A stretch of DNA of 64,000 bases from Adiantum capillus-veneris (taxonomy: Eukaryota; Streptophyta; Polypodiopsida; Polypodiales; Pteridaceae), in assembly GCA_014529385.2 (NCBI GenBank), contig CM043966.1:107165587-107229586 (forward strand). The letters are read 5' to 3'. Every line of letters starts with the position of its first letter. Position 1 is the first letter of the stretch. Positions 1 to 12,110 of the stretch are shown in pieces. Made by a program: the position numbers and the translations under genes. The notes beneath the pieces were generated by a model, which did no database searches, was not told the origin of the DNA, and saw nothing but the letters and a program-made list of their open reading frames with translations.

Positions 1-1278
1 GAGGCTGGCTATGGCGAGAAGGTACTGCTCTCCAACTGCAAGTAGCAGTCTTCGACTGATGGTCTACTCACCATCTTTCGCGGATATCTCCAGAAAAAGT
101 GCGGAATTACATGTTTTAATACGTGGCCTCATTTCATTTGAGTTGGATCTGTTGAAAACTTGCAAGAACGAGCATGTCCGCCAATCCAGACCTTTCGTTG
201 TCCTTGAAAGTGATCGTCATTCTTTCACAAATTAAAGGTTGGTTACACACCGCCTGCCCAAGCTTGGGCGTGCTAGCGTGGATTCTAGGTGGTGAGCGAC
301 GGTTAGTTGCACAAAAAGGGGAGCGCCAAAGGAGAGGGACATGCAGATTCCCCTGTCCATCGTTGGGCGGGGATGGAGTTGACACCACGACGACACCAAG
401 AGTCAGAATGGGCTACGCAGCAGCAACGTTTATTTAATACTTATTTGAAACTGGGCAGTCAGGTGTGTAAAGCTCACCCGCCCATCCCAAAGTGAGGATG
501 AGTGCCTACCCTTAGATGTGTAACCGACCTAACGGCCTACATAACGATGTGCGAGTGGGAGTATGGGAAGAAGGAGAATACAAGAAATAGTGAAAGAGAA
601 GATTTCTCCTAGTTTGTAGAACCTCTGCTATAATTTTGTTAATGCATCAAGAACGTGAGGTATTACGCTCGTTTTACCTTGTTTCGTGAATTTGTTGTCC
701 AATCAGAAAGCAGGTAATGGAGACTCACTTGGTTGCTTTTTCTTCTCTCTCAACTTCCTTTGGGTGCGACCCACATGCATCCCCTGCACCCCTCCACACC
801 TACTCGAACAAGGTGCGACTTGGCCCTTTGAAGTTAGGACTTAGGAGATGTGTGGGACCTGGGTGCCTATAACACACGACATGTTCAAATGGGATCAAGG
901 GTGGAGGCAAAATTTGGGGTTTGCATAGATTATGAGACGTCCAATTGGGTGGCTAAAATTTACGAAATTGCCTAAATTTACAAATCCATCCTCATTTACA
1001 ATATCACACACCCAAATCCTCTTTATTTCAATAATTGAATATGGGTGTAGTATATGGTTTGCTCATGGGCTCAAGACTATAGGGTGGTGCATAACCGAAT
1101 TTACAAGCCTACCCAAATTTACAAATGTGCATCAATGTGGGGGATAGGTGCCTAAAGAAGTTTGACTCTTCATTTTCAAATTCCAAATTGTACCTCCAAA
1201 AGACAAGCCAAGTTACTTTTAATGAAACGTTTTAAGAGAGACGTTAACTAGGGGCCATACATTGTTTCTCCGTTGGGT
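1..1278. other. Non-coding stretch
   Basis: I see no gene here; the short open frames have no recognisable domain. The only local structure is a perfect 14-bp palindrome at 256-269 (GCCCAAGCTTGGGC). The sequence is otherwise plain AT-rich DNA. Confidence 0.6.
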
Positions 1279-1575
1279 GGGTGAATTTTGGGCCTGCTAA
1301 AGGCTTTAGTGCACTATGGACAAAGGTCGTTCAATTTTATTTGTATGACAAGTGTCCCAAGAGGCTCAAAAAGTCTTGAATGAGAAGGAATTATGGTCTT
1401 TTAAATGTTGTTTTCTAAAGTAAGTGGGTGAATTTTTGGCATATGCTAAAGGCTTTAGTGCATTATGAGCAAAGTTCGTTCAATTTTGTTTGTATGACAA
1501 GTGTCCCAAGAGGCTCAAAATGTCTTGAAAGAAAAGGAGTCCTGAGCTTTTAAATGCTATTTTCTAAAGTATTCA
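1279..1575. repeat. 147-bp tandem duplication
   Basis: Two adjacent copies start at 1279 and 1426, giving a period of 147 bp. They share the stretch from 'gggtgaattttgg' to 'gtgtcccaagaggctcaaaa' and the end 'ttttctaaagta', with scattered substitutions. The duplication carries no open frame of interest. Confidence 0.85.
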
Positions 1576-1620
1576 TAGGAGTTTGATCCCGCGATGTAAA
1601 GTCTTCATAAAGAGCCTTTT

Positions 1621-1750
1621 GATGTAAAGATTTCATAAAGACTTATTTCACTAATTTGTTTTATTGTCTTTTATCTTTATCTTTTGATGTAAAGATTTCA
1701 TAAAGACTTATTTCATTAATTTGTTTTATTGTCTTTTATCTTTATTGAAT
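1621..1750. repeat. 65-bp tandem duplication
   Basis: Two nearly identical 65-bp units start at 1621 and 1686, each beginning 'gatgtaaagatttcataaag'. A partial third copy lies just upstream at about 1594. The low divergence suggests a recent slippage or unequal-exchange event. Confidence 0.85.
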
Positions 1751-2433
1751 TTATATTTTTTTATGAAAAAACACTAAAATATTTTTATTTTAAAAAAATA
1801 TTATTTTTACTTTATTCTTTCTCATTTTATTTTATTGATGTGCAATGTGCATCTTTCATATTATTTAAGTGGGACCTTTGATAATTTAAAAACCATTTGT
1901 GATTATATATGTATAATAGATAATCTTTGCAACTAATGGCTCCTGCAAAATAAAAACCATTACCCTTTAAGATTCTCTTTCTATTCGAGCTCCTTCCCTC
2001 ATCACCTTGTCTCCCTGCGTGCATACCCTTGTCCCTATACCCGGTCTCTCTCCTATTAAGACCTCCTGTAACAATCGTGACAAGCAATCTCTGTGTGAAT
2101 TTTGTGGGCCTCACAGGTTCTCTTGCATGCGACAGAATTTGGGTGAAACCTTGGCTCTCAAAGGTTTTTGAATCACCTGCGCCTCGTGTTGCCTCCCTCC
2201 CCAATCACTTGCGTCTAGCCATTAGCTGTTGCTAACTCTGCCCCAATCGCGAGCTTACACTCAACAGTTCGCAGATGCAGAGATTGCAGGGTCATGCACA
2301 CACTTCGAGGCATGACATGATATGAGAGAGGGGGGGGGGAGGCTGAAACACCGCAACAATGCAGACTGGGGGGGGCGAAAAAGAAAGAGAAGAGAGATGG
2401 AGACACATGTTGTCTACAGGCTGGTGCATACAC
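1751..2433. other. Non-coding, AT-rich
   Basis: No gene recognised. The first 150 bases are strongly AT-rich; the rest has short purine and pyrimidine runs (G9 near 2331, G7 near 2371). Confidence 0.5.
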
Positions 2434-2457
2434 GAGAGAGAGAGAGAGAGAGAGAGA
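2434..2457. repeat. (GA)n microsatellite
   Basis: Uninterrupted GA dinucleotide array of 24 bp, read directly. Confidence 0.95.
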
Positions 2458-2858
2458 TAAATACAGCCGTCGTCGGCAACCCTAGCAATAAAAAAGTTTG
2501 AACTAAAGAATCTTGTAAGAAAATCAAAGGAAATTCTCATTTTTAAACAACTAGTATCCCTTAATAGATAATATAATTTTATATTAAGCTAGTATCCCCT
2601 AATAAATAATATAATTTTATATTAAAACACAATAAATTTCATGTGATTGTAGGCACATATTTAAACTTACTATGCCTCATCTCCCCTTACCTTAGTAGGC
2701 CTTCATGCCTCCTCACCTTGTTTTTCCTTGAATCCCCAATGATGATGAGTTTTTTATATAAGACTCAAAATAGTGATAAAGTTGTTATGAATTGAGGCTC
2801 TCTCTTTTTTCACTAGAAGGAAGATTGGATTAGTAGATGGTAACCCATTTCTTTTTAA

Positions 2859-2890
2859 CTAGTATGTGACCCGCGCGTTGCTGCAGCCAA
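2859..2890 (-). mobile_element. Helitron-like 3' terminus
   Basis: On the minus strand the sequence runs through 'AACGCGCGGGTCACATACTAG' split by the terminus rule: it ends in CTAG at 2859 and the next base is T. GC-rich sequence a few bases before a terminal CTRR, followed by T, is the hallmark of plant Helitron 3' ends. The left arm of the expected hairpin is degenerate. The matching 5' end is uncertain; the minus-strand TC end at 9,411 is one candidate. Confidence 0.45.
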
Positions 2891-3154
2891 AGAAACATCG
2901 CTTCTACTCTTGTAGGGATATCTTCTCTTCCAAGTGAAACACTATCAATATTCTATTCCTACATGTATATTCTATTGCATTTCTAAAAGTAATGCATTAC
3001 ACAACCTCTTGAAGATTCTAACAAACATAAATATATGTAAGATTATACAAAGCATTCTTTGATACCAAGCTTGGGAGCTTCTCATAGACATTGTTTTTCA
3101 TAAGATGGTAGCCCTTGTTCAAAAAAACTTAGGAGTGCTCTACTTCTATTGTGG

Positions 3155-3157
<3 letters not shown>

Positions 3158-3207
<50 letters not shown>
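3158..3207. repeat. (GA)n microsatellite
   Basis: GA array of 50 bp. The open frames crossing it are only poly(Ser-Leu) or poly(Arg-Glu) artefacts. Confidence 0.95.
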
Positions 3208-3209
<2 letters not shown>

Positions 3210-3884
3210 TCCTCCTTCTAGTGTATCTTGGTTTAGCAAAGCTACCGATGTTGATTATATAGATTAAGTAAGTTAGCATGATATGAAGAGATAAAAGCCG
3301 TTTGGAATCAGTGTAACAATAAAGATTTTTTTTGAAAATGGAGTGTGTTCTAGAATTGGTTTCAACCATAGGAACACAATTGAATTCAATATTTCTCTAC
3401 TCCACTCTCTTACTTACTTCTATCATTGCGTCTTTCTCATGAGCATGACATGGTAGAAGTGTACATTATAACTTCTTATATGGCAAGAAGACCATCTTTC
3501 CCTTGGTCTACCTAGAGTTGACAAAATTGCTACCAAGTCGAGAAGTACAAACTGGGTAAGCCAGCTAGTTTTTAAAGATAAAGGTCCATAAATTGCTACA
3601 CTGTGTAATTATGAAACTTTTCATGTCTAAGAGTAGAGTTGTGAAAATATAAGGGTTCATAGTTTCCAATGTACCAAAAAAGCTTCAAGTTTCAAAGAGA
3701 TGAGATGACGTTCTTTTCATATTAAGAATGTGATTACATCTATGCTGCTCTCTAGATGCTTCTCTTGGATCTCTATCTATGTTCACAAGCATGGTAATGG
3801 TTTACGTCATCACCTAATCACAATAATACATAAGCATCTTATTATGATAAGGTGCACACTATTTGTTCATATACACTTTCAAGG
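3208..3884. other. Non-coding stretch
   Basis: No gene or structured repeat recognised between the GA array and the dispersed repeat that begins near 3885. Confidence 0.5.
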
Positions 3885-4200
3885 AAGGAGAGGGCATCCA
3901 TGTGTCAATCTCTCCTTCATTACAAGAACCTTAGGAAACATTTGGTTTGAAATGTAAAAGTGAAGGGTAAGTCATTGGTTTAAAATGGAAAAGTGAAAGG
4001 TAAGTAGCAAGTACTGTGATGGTAGAAAATGAAAAGACTTAGTTTTGACTTTTCAATTCTGTCAAAAAGTCACAATACTTAGTACTGTATATATATAGTA
4101 TTGTACTCTTTAGCAAGGTCATGGAGTTTCACTCCGGCCTTCAATTTTGAAGGGTGATTACTTTTGTTTTTGTAAAGGGTGGCTCTACTTTGCAGCTTGG
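3885..4200 (+). repeat. Dispersed repeat R3, copy 1
   Basis: This segment aligns by eye with 10,365-10,665 in the same orientation. Shared landmarks are 'gagggcatc.atgtgtca', 'ttctgtcaaaaagtca', 'gaagtttcactcc..ccctc' (with one change) and 'gtgactacttttgtttt'. Both copies are followed downstream by a compound (GT)n(GA)n array. A shorter related piece occurs near 11,510-11,580. It is a non-coding dispersed family, probably a non-autonomous transposon. Confidence 0.7.
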
Positions 4201-4256
4201 GAAAATAACGAGCAGTGAGATGTGCCATTCTTCGATAAGTTGGTCTGCCTCAAACG

Positions 4257-4260
4257 TGTA

Positions 4261-4295
<35 letters not shown>

Positions 4296-4408
4296 TGCGG
4301 TACATCGCAGGTCTGAGGAGAGAGAGATCAGGTTTCATTTTCTACGGCATCACCATGTGTGTCGCAAGTCTAAGAGAGAGAGCTCAGGCTTCATTTTCTA
4401 CGGCACCG

Positions 4409-4505
<97 letters not shown>
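4257..4505. repeat. Two compound (GT)n(GA)n microsatellites
   Basis: (GT)n at 4257-4275 runs directly into (GA)n to 4295. A second compound array has (GT)n at 4411-4449 and (GA)n at 4449-4505. Both have GT first and GA second on the plus strand. Confidence 0.95.
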
Positions 4506-4507
<2 letters not shown>

Positions 4508-4555
4508 AATCCCATTCGGTCCTGTTAAGGAGTGTATGTGTCTACTTCTGTTTGA

Positions 4556-4620
4556 AAGAGAGAGAGAGAGAGAGAGAGAGAGTGTGTGCCATTGATTGGC
4601 CTTGGTGCTTGACAGAGAAT

Positions 4621-4649
<29 letters not shown>
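4556..4649. repeat. (GA)n array and C29 homopolymer
   Basis: GA array at 4556-4582, and an uninterrupted run of 29 cytosines at 4621-4649. Homopolymers this long are prone to assembly error, so the exact length should be treated with caution. Confidence 0.9.
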
Positions 4650-4654
<5 letters not shown>

Positions 4655-4953
4655 TGTCCCCTCCCCAATGAACACAACCCACCACTTACTTCATGTATAA
4701 CTTCTTAAATGTTGCCGCAACAGGCCTCATGAAGTTTCCTCTATCAACACCCCCGAGGGCTGCCAGCAGCTGATTCGCCGAGCCCCACACCCTTATACAA
4801 CGTCAATCTTTTGTTGGTCAGGATGCAAAGACTCTGGATCCAATACATGTCCCACTCGCCACAAGCGCTTGCTGAGCCACATACTCCTCTACTGCTACGT
4901 GTCTGCCACCCTTGATCCCGACGACCTCATTTTTTGCCTGCGGCCCTCCACAC

Positions 4954-4956
<3 letters not shown>

Positions 4957-5029
<73 letters not shown>
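4957..5029. repeat. (GA)n microsatellite
   Basis: Uninterrupted GA array of 73 bp. Confidence 0.95.
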
Positions 5030-5031
<2 letters not shown>

Positions 5032-5269
5032 CCACATCCGTCTCCACACTTTCTTCATCTTTTTTGGGCCAGTCAACGGATGCTACAATGTTGAAAGCTC
5101 CAACATGACCATCTAGGCTTTTTAGCTTTTCCAACTTTTCACATCTCGAACCCCTAACATAGGCAAGAGAAAAGGGGTCCTGCAAGGGGACATGTGGCAT
5201 TTTCTTCTACTACAATTCTCACGGCAACGGTCATGCAAGGCGGGTCTTCGATTCAATGTTGGAAAATGT

Positions 5270-5456
5270 GTCTCAGCTTAATATAATGTTGTTTTTAATT
5301 TCAAAAATACCGGTTGAGGGAAAGGGAAAAAGGAGAAATTCCGCCCCAAATAGAGAAAAATAGTGTGAAAACCTGCAAAATAAACCTAATTTTCCTCTTG
5401 GAAAATTAAAGGAAAGCAATTTTGTATCTTTGAAAAAATGATTTTTCCACAACACT
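5270..5456. repeat. Dispersed repeat R2, copy 1
   Basis: Related to the R2 units at about 43,980-44,935. Landmarks in the same order are a 'ggttgaggg' segment, 'ggagaaa.tccgcc', 'atagagaaaa', 'tttcctcttg' and 'ggaaaaatgatttt..cc' in diverged form. This copy lacks the embedded TC array and the tandem duplication seen at 44 kb. Confidence 0.6.
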
Positions 5457-6062
5457 TATGTGATTGCATTGGAGGATGATCATTGCCAACCGAGGGTATT
5501 GGCCTTGGTCTTGGAGTTAGCAATCCTTTGCTTGTTTGGATCCTCCTTGGTGTTGCATGTCTAAAGTGGGACCTTTGCCTCCCCCTAGAAAGGATGACTC
5601 TGGTCCCTTATCGTAGGGCTGCCTCCATGTCATTTTGCTTATCCTTTGCCAGGTGAGTGGTTGGATTTGTGATACATTGCATTGCTAAGTTTGATGAATT
5701 TGAGATCAGGAAGATACTTTTTCAGATACCAAAAGGTGGCAGGTGACCAAGGTAGTTTAGTGTCCACCGAGGAGAGTGTAACGCAGGCAAGGCTAGATCC
5801 ACTAGCACCGATTATTGAGGAGGGTAGTGATACTGACACTTCATCAGACAAATCCTTCTTCATGATGGGTAGTTAACAGCCAGGAGGTTTCACCTATGAC
5901 GGACAAATGCCAGGAGGAAGCACCTCCCTTAATCCTTTGAATGATTCCAAGTTCACTGTGATCTTCTTAGAAGGAACAAACTCGAGGGGAGCCTTAGTAT
6001 ATTCTGACTATCGAGGACGTAAGTGTATTTGTATTGAAGAAAGACCGGCTCAGAGACTGTAG

Positions 6063-6064
<2 letters not shown>
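5457..6064. other. Non-coding stretch
   Basis: A 64-codon open frame at 5682-5876 (+) has an acidic C-terminus but no family I recognise. I see no gene here. Confidence 0.4.

Positions 6065-6100
<36 letters not shown>
6065..6100. repeat. (TC)18 microsatellite
   Basis: Uninterrupted 36-bp TC array at the left edge of dispersed repeat R1. Confidence 0.95.
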
Positions 6101-6104
<4 letters not shown>

Positions 6105-6440
6105 GATATTCTAAGTGTTAAAGACTTGTTGTGTAACTTAATGTCTTTTGGCTTTCTAAAAGAAACCCTTAGTGTTGTATTGGGTTAGAGAGACTTTCAT
6201 TGTTTTCTATGCATGATGGAGATTTACCTTTCATTTCACATCCTGACACGTCTTTACTTTTTTTGCATTCTATTGTTTTAGAATGCTAAGTGAAGCTTCA
6301 CCATGCATAATATTAGTAAATTTTACACACACACACATGTTTTCTTTTGCATTTTATTGTTTTAGAATCCTAAAGTGAAGCTTCACCTTGCATAACTCTA
6401 ATAAATTCTATACACACACATATAATAATTAGTTCTTTTT
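6105..6440 (+). repeat. Dispersed repeat R1, copy 1
   Basis: This non-coding unit recurs inverted at about 9,900-10,225 and, split by later insertions, at 39,520-39,652 plus 43,011-43,111. Landmarks are 'ggctttctaaaagaa', 'tttcatttcac', 'gcattctattgttttagaat' and 'gaagcttcacc.tgcataa'. It is the target in which the LINE at 39.65 kb inserted. Confidence 0.75.
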
Positions 6441-6479
6441 ATTTCACATTTCATTTCACAACTTCACATGGCCAAAATT

Positions 6480-7000
6480 GGGCACACCTACTAGCTCTAC
6501 ACGCCTAATAACCCGAATCTCCCCAGATCCGCCCCCACCTCTCTCCTCTCTCTTCCCTCGGTCGTCATGCCACGTGGTTCGCCATCACTGTCTCTGCACA
6601 GGAGCTCCTCAGTCCCATCCACACTGAGACGCACCCCCTCGCCCTGCAACTTCTTGCCCCTCGCTGGCCTTCTTGCAAACGGCCTCCGCTGGTGCTTGCG
6701 CAGATGTGAGCCTGTAGAGATGACAGCCGCGCCCAGCCCACCTAGCATCTTTCGCGCAGGCCTGGAGACCAGTCCTCTGTCAGCTTGACGAGCAATGCCC
6801 GCAGAGGAAGGAGCGAAACAAGAGAAAATCTCTCCCTCTCTCTTTCTCTCTCTCTCTCTCTGCGCTCGTCGACGCATGGCATGTCCACCCTCTCTCTCTC
6901 TCTCTCTCCACGTGCCATCACTTTTTTTTTTCTCCCCAAGGCATCTCCCCAGATTCCAAAGAAACTAATGAGCCCGAAATTGGGGACACTTACTAGTTTG
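6480..7000 (+). repeat. Possible short Helitron-like segment
   Basis: Two similar termini end in CTAG: 'gggcacacctactag' near 6494 and 'ggggacacttactag' near 6993, each preceded by a small CCxAAATTGGG-type inverted repeat. This resembles Helitron 3' ends lying about 500 bp apart. Between them are TC arrays at 6838-6861 and about 6892-6908 and no gene. The call is tentative. Confidence 0.3.
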
Positions 7001-7309
7001 ATTCTAGTCAGTGTTGTTCAAGAAAGTCTCTTTTATTAAACTGCTTATCGAGTTTCCTCCTCACAAAGAAGAAAACCGAAAATACTAGCAAATTTTTTGA
7101 GATTTGTAAAATTTTTGAACGACTTTCTCATATATTTCCTCGGTTTTTCCTTTTTTTACCATGGTTTGCAGCTAGCTAGTCTCAATTTTCAATCGGCTCA
7201 AGACTAAGCTGAGATGATCCTTTCCCAAACACTGATATCTGTCTAATTCAACCTAACAATTTTATCACTTTCTTATTGTTTTTGAAAGCCGTCGTGACCC
7301 TTTCACTTG

Positions 7310-7815
7310 TTTGGATTGTTCTTACACCCTTAAACATTTTATTCTCTCTTCTTCCTCTTCTCCCTTCTACTTACTGCGTCATTCGTCCGACACTTAAACA
7401 TTTTTCTTTGTGTGTGTGTGTGTGTGTGTGTGTGTGGGGTTGATTTTTGATAGGCACCTTTGCCTATCAAAATTTAGAGAATTTATTGATTTTTAAGCAT
7501 TTTCCACGGTTTAACTCTTAAAAACAAAAAGGACAAACTATCGTATATCACGTGCGTTCATGGACTATTTTAAACTCCTTATCTATGAATTTTTGACAAA
7601 CAATTCAATCTATATAAAAAAAATTCAATTATATTTTATGGTATCTTTTTGTATGTGAATGTGACAAAAAAAAAACCCCCTTCTGCTGTACTGTGATAAT
7701 CGTATAAATATTAAGTGACTCCCCTCCCCCCCCCCCCCCCCCCCCCGCACGAGAAATTTGAAGGGCTTGAAGGGTGTCCTTGGTGAGAGGGAGCCCTATG
7801 AGCTTGAAAGGAAAA

Positions 7816-7860
<45 letters not shown>
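7310..7860. repeat. Partial copy of the R4 repeat
   Basis: Parallels 8,190-8,911. Both run 'ttcttacacccttaaacatt', a GT array, 'ttgatttttgataggcacc', 'tatcaaaattta', 'aagcattttccac', 'tatatcacgtgcgttca' and end at 'gagcttgaaag' plus a TC array. Embedded arrays are (TG)n at 7411-7435, C21 at 7726-7746 and (TC)n at 7818-7860. Confidence 0.8.
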
Positions 7861-7861
<1 letters not shown>

Positions 7862-7944
7862 GTCTTGAACTTCAGACCATCGAATAGATCTTTGAGATCT
7901 CATTGGATCGCTCCTACAACATTTTAAATTCTTCTTTTTAAAGA

Positions 7945-7945
7945 T

Positions 7946-8005
<60 letters not shown>
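7945..8005. repeat. Compound (GT)n(GA)n microsatellite
   Basis: GT array from 7945 to 7970 followed directly by a GA array to about 8005. A (TC)n array follows at 8115-8144. Confidence 0.95.
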
Positions 8006-8009
<4 letters not shown>

Positions 8010-8111
8010 ATGAAACAAAAATAACTTTATTATCACCCAAGTTGCCATATATATCTTCTAGGATTGTTCCTGTGGGATTAAAATTATTATTATAATTATT
8101 ATAATTATTAT

Positions 8112-8145
<34 letters not shown>

Positions 8146-8164
8146 GATATTCAAGTGTTCAAGA

Positions 8165-8869
8165 CTTGTTGTGTAACTTTAGCGTTTTTTTTAGATTTTT
8201 CTTACACCCTTAAACATTTTATTCTCTCTTTCTTCTCTTCTTCCTTCTACTTGCTGCGTCATTCGTTCGATGCTAAAACATTTTTCTCTATGTGTGTGTG
8301 TGTGGGGGGGGGGGGTTGATTTTTGATAGGCACCTTTACCTATCAAAATTTAATGAATTTATTGCTTTTTAAGCATTTTCCACAGTTTAACTTTTAAAAA
8401 CAAAAATGACAAAATATCCAAGAACTGGTAAAAGGTACGTTAAGTGGGCAATCTCTCTCCCTATTTGGGGTGCCAATGAGAGGGTTGATTTTTGTTGGGC
8501 ATTTTATTTATTTTCTATGGGTGAAAAATGTTAGCTACGCTTTTGAAAATACACTATTACTCTAAGAAAACCATATTATCTTGAAAATTTGACTTGGTGT
8601 GTCACCAAATATAAATTTTGTATATCACGTGCGTTCAAGGACTATTTTAAACTCCTTATCTGTGAATTTTTGACAAAATATTCAGTTTATATAAAAAAAA
8701 TTCAATTACATTTTATGGTATCTTTTTGTATGTGAAAACATGAGGAAAAAAAATAATAACCCCTTTTGTTGTACTCACGTGATAGTCGCATAAATCTAAA
8801 GCGACCCCCGAGAAATTTGAAGGGCTTAAAGGGTGTCCTTGGTGAGACGGAGCCCTATGAGCTTGAAAG

Positions 8870-8913
<44 letters not shown>

Positions 8914-9411
8914 GGTCAATAACATGGATAATTACTCTTTCATTTGCATGTATTTTCTCAAAGTGAAACTACCCCAAGTCGACACCACACGAGTTGTCTT
9001 TTTTTTTTCAATCTCTTAAAAGAAATAAAAACTTAAAAAAAATACATGTCAATATTAATTTTGAAGAAAACCTCTTGAAAAAAAAAACCAAATATATCTT
9101 CAAAAATTAAATTCTCATTAAATAATAAAATCTCCACTAAATTTATCTCCTTTTTTAATGTATATTTTAACCAATACATTTATTCTTTGTAGAGGAGAAA
9201 GTATTTGACTTTCTATGACTAAAGCATTTTCTACTACTAAAGAAAAAGAAATTCTTTTGATTTTACATTCTGACAAAAGCTAAAAAGCTTCTTACAATCT
9301 TACTCTCCCTTTTGCATTTTAGAGAGGTTTTCTCTTAAGTGAAGCAATGAGTGACACATGGAGGGTCACTCCTTCCTTGAAAAATTTAAGCTGCATTATA
9401 AAGAGTATAGA
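8165..9411 (-). mobile_element. R4 repeat, minus copy with Helitron-like 5' end
   Basis: The minus-strand reading from 9,411 down to about 8,165 matches 47,439-48,735 on the plus strand over nearly its whole length. Shared landmarks are 'cttaa.tttttcaaggaagg', 'ccatgtgtcactca', 'aaaacctctctaaaatgcaaaa', 'gtttcactttgagaaaatac' and 'atcaaaaatcaacc'. It begins on the minus strand with TCTATACT preceded by A, which is the form of a Helitron 5' end inserted between A and T. No convincing 3' terminus was found. The unit is non-coding, contains (TC)n at 8874-8911, and would be non-autonomous. Confidence 0.6.
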
Positions 9412-9890
9412 TGGAAATCACTAGGAGATTGTCATTGAAAAAATGGGTTGATGTGAAAATGAGATCAAAGTCGAGGGAGAAGGAGAGCTTGAGCTAGGTG
9501 GCTGGTGAGAGGCGCGTCCCAGGTGGGAGCTAGCGAAGCCAAATCAAATTTGGAATTGGCACATGGTGCAAGAGCAGAGGAGGAGGGAGGTGGTGGGAGC
9601 TGCATTTTTCACCTGGCTAAGAAAGGAAAGTTGCATGGTGACTCATGGCAGAAGGGGGAGCAACAGGTGGTGGTAGCTACTAGTGCCGATGGCTGAACAA
9701 ACGAGTTGCACGATAGAGGACGGATAGCGAAGTCTTTTTTTTTTGTCTACCCAAAGGGAAAAGGTTATAGAGATTCCTTCTCTTTTTGTTGTCTAAAATA
9801 GAAAAAAAGTCTAGTTGTATTTTCAAGCATTTTTTGATAGGCCAAAAATGTTGATTGGTTGAACTAAGATAGTGGGCACTCATTTAAATA
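9412..9890. other. Non-coding stretch
   Basis: A 63-codon open frame at 9505-9696 (+) has no recognisable family. I see nothing else here. Confidence 0.4.
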
Positions 9891-9899
9891 AGTCTTTCC

Positions 9900-10225
9900 T
9901 TAATATTGACTAGAATTAAGTTATAGAATGTAAGAAAAGTCAAGCCATGTGAAGCTGTGAAATGAAATGTGAAATTAAAAAAGCTCATTAATATGTGTGT
10001 GTGTATCTATAGAATTTACTAGAATTATACAAGTGAAGTTTCACTTTAACATTCTAAAACAATAGAATGCAAGAAAAGTCAAGACATGTCATGGATATGA
10101 AATGAAAGTGAAATAAACATTTAAGGGAAGTCTCCATCCATTATGGTAGTGAAAACAATGAAAGTCTCTCTAACCCAACACAACACTAAGGTTTCATTTA
10201 GAAAGCCAAAAAGAGTGTGTAGATC
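9900..10225 (-). repeat. Dispersed repeat R1, inverted copy
   Basis: Reverse-complement relative of 6105-6440, sharing 'cattctaaaacaatagaatg', 'aatgaaagtctctctaaccc' and 'tttagaaagccaaa'. It is non-coding. Confidence 0.75.
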
Positions 10226-10332
10226 TAATAATGATGGACATGAAGTGAGTTTTGAAATATGAAATGAATGCTCATTTATCAAGGAAAGGATTTTGGGTTG
10301 CCTTCGAAAGCATGAAACATTGACAACCTTAA

Positions 10333-10665
10333 TCTATACTATATATGAAACAACTTAATTTTTTCAAGGAAAGAGAGGGCATCTATGTGTCACATTTGGT
10401 TCATTTCAAAAAAGAACTTAAGAAACATTTATTTTGAAATGCACAAGTGAAGGGTAGAAAATGACAAGGCTAAGTTTTGAAATCTGGGTTCTGTCAAAAA
10501 GTCAAGAAACTAAGTACTCGATCTATATTTATATTATCTATAGACTTTGACAATGCTATGAAGTTTCACTCCAACCCTCAAATCTGGAATGTGACTACTT
10601 TTGTTTTACAAAGCCATTTGAAGGGTGGCAGTTCTATTTTACATTTTGAAGACCATAAAGAATTC
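10333..10665 (+). repeat. Dispersed repeat R3, copy 2, with TC-type start
   Basis: Begins TCTATACTATATATGAA immediately after A, matching the start at 47,439, then continues as R3 ('ttcaaggaaagagagggc', 'ttctgtcaaaaagtcaag'). The shared start suggests that R3 and R4 are members of one Helitron-like family with different bodies. Non-coding. Confidence 0.55.
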
Positions 10666-10925
10666 CCCTTTCCTTTCTACACAAATGCACACTGAGCCCT
10701 GAAATTTATACTCGAGCTTCAAAAAATGTCACGCTTTTGAAGCTTTTACGCATCATAAAACGTTGAACTAAAATCTTACACTTGGCACCTCTATGTATCA
10801 TTGTCTTTTTGGCCCCGCGAATGTGCATATTGCATGTTGTAGCTTTGCACAAAGGACAATAGTCAGATGGTCTTGGAGTCGAATTGGCACTACCTACAAC
10901 TAATGTTGAACAACATGAGCCTGAT

Positions 10926-10927
<2 letters not shown>

Positions 10928-11003
<76 letters not shown>
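10928..11003. repeat. Compound (GT)n(GA)n microsatellite
   Basis: GT array at 10,928-10,964 followed by a GA array to 11,003. Confidence 0.95.
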
Positions 11004-11006
<3 letters not shown>

Positions 11007-11394
11007 AATGGCTTTCCAAAACTAAATTTTTCAATCAAAGAAATTTTAAAATAAATAAAGGTAAAATAAAACTCTTTTGAATTTTAGGTCAAAATTTAAA
11101 GAATTGATGATATTTGCACTAAAACTTGCAAAATTCTTGTCGACTTTGTTTAAGGCAAGCTTGGAATCTAGCTGGAAATTTACAATTTTAGTGATAAAAA
11201 TACACTAAACCTTGGTTTATTACAAACATTGAGAATCTTAACTAGCCCCAAAAATGGAAGAACATGACGAATGTAGAAAAGCCAAATGCCTAATATATCC
11301 ATGATCACTCTCTCACCACTCCGAGTACACGCTACGCCAAGAGAAGAGCGGAACACTTATTGAAAACTTGTTACACCCTCGCATGTGGCACCGA

Positions 11395-11397
11395 TGT

Positions 11398-11493
<96 letters not shown>
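11395..11493. repeat. Compound (GT)n(GA)n microsatellite
   Basis: GT array at 11,395-11,422 followed directly by about 71 bp of GA. Confidence 0.95.
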
Positions 11494-11495
<2 letters not shown>

Positions 11496-11663
11496 AATGA
11501 GCCCTGGAGGCATCCATGTGTCATTTAAATGGTGACTCTACTTTTCCTTCTGAAGGCCATAAAGAAACTCTAGGCCTCACATTTGATGGGCTACTCTACT
11601 TTGATATTTTATCTTTAAGAGCTTCAAAAATTCAAGAGATCCACGTTTCCCGCATCAAGTACG

Positions 11664-11895
<232 letters not shown>

Positions 11896-12110
11896 AGAGA
11901 GGTTTTAATGTCAAAGGAACACAATAAGAGACCTCATATCTCTATCTAACAAGTTTTGAACTTGACCTGGTATATAAGAGGGTCATGTGATAACCAATCT
12001 ACCACACGCAAAGGTTATTATAGTTTCTTCTTCTTATTCATTGAGAGAGATCCCAAACATCTAACCAACAAGTCTATAACTCAAAAAATTCTGTGTGTGT
12101 AGGAACATGC

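Noticed and set aside
3082-3369. Open frames rich in Ser-Leu or Arg-Glu repeats here and at some 30 other places
   Set aside because: They are translations of (TC)n/(GA)n arrays; frame openness follows from the dinucleotide repeat.
4391-4675. Pro- or Gly-rich proteins over the C29 run (also at 51.0 kb)
   Set aside because: Homopolymer translation artefacts with no domain on either side.
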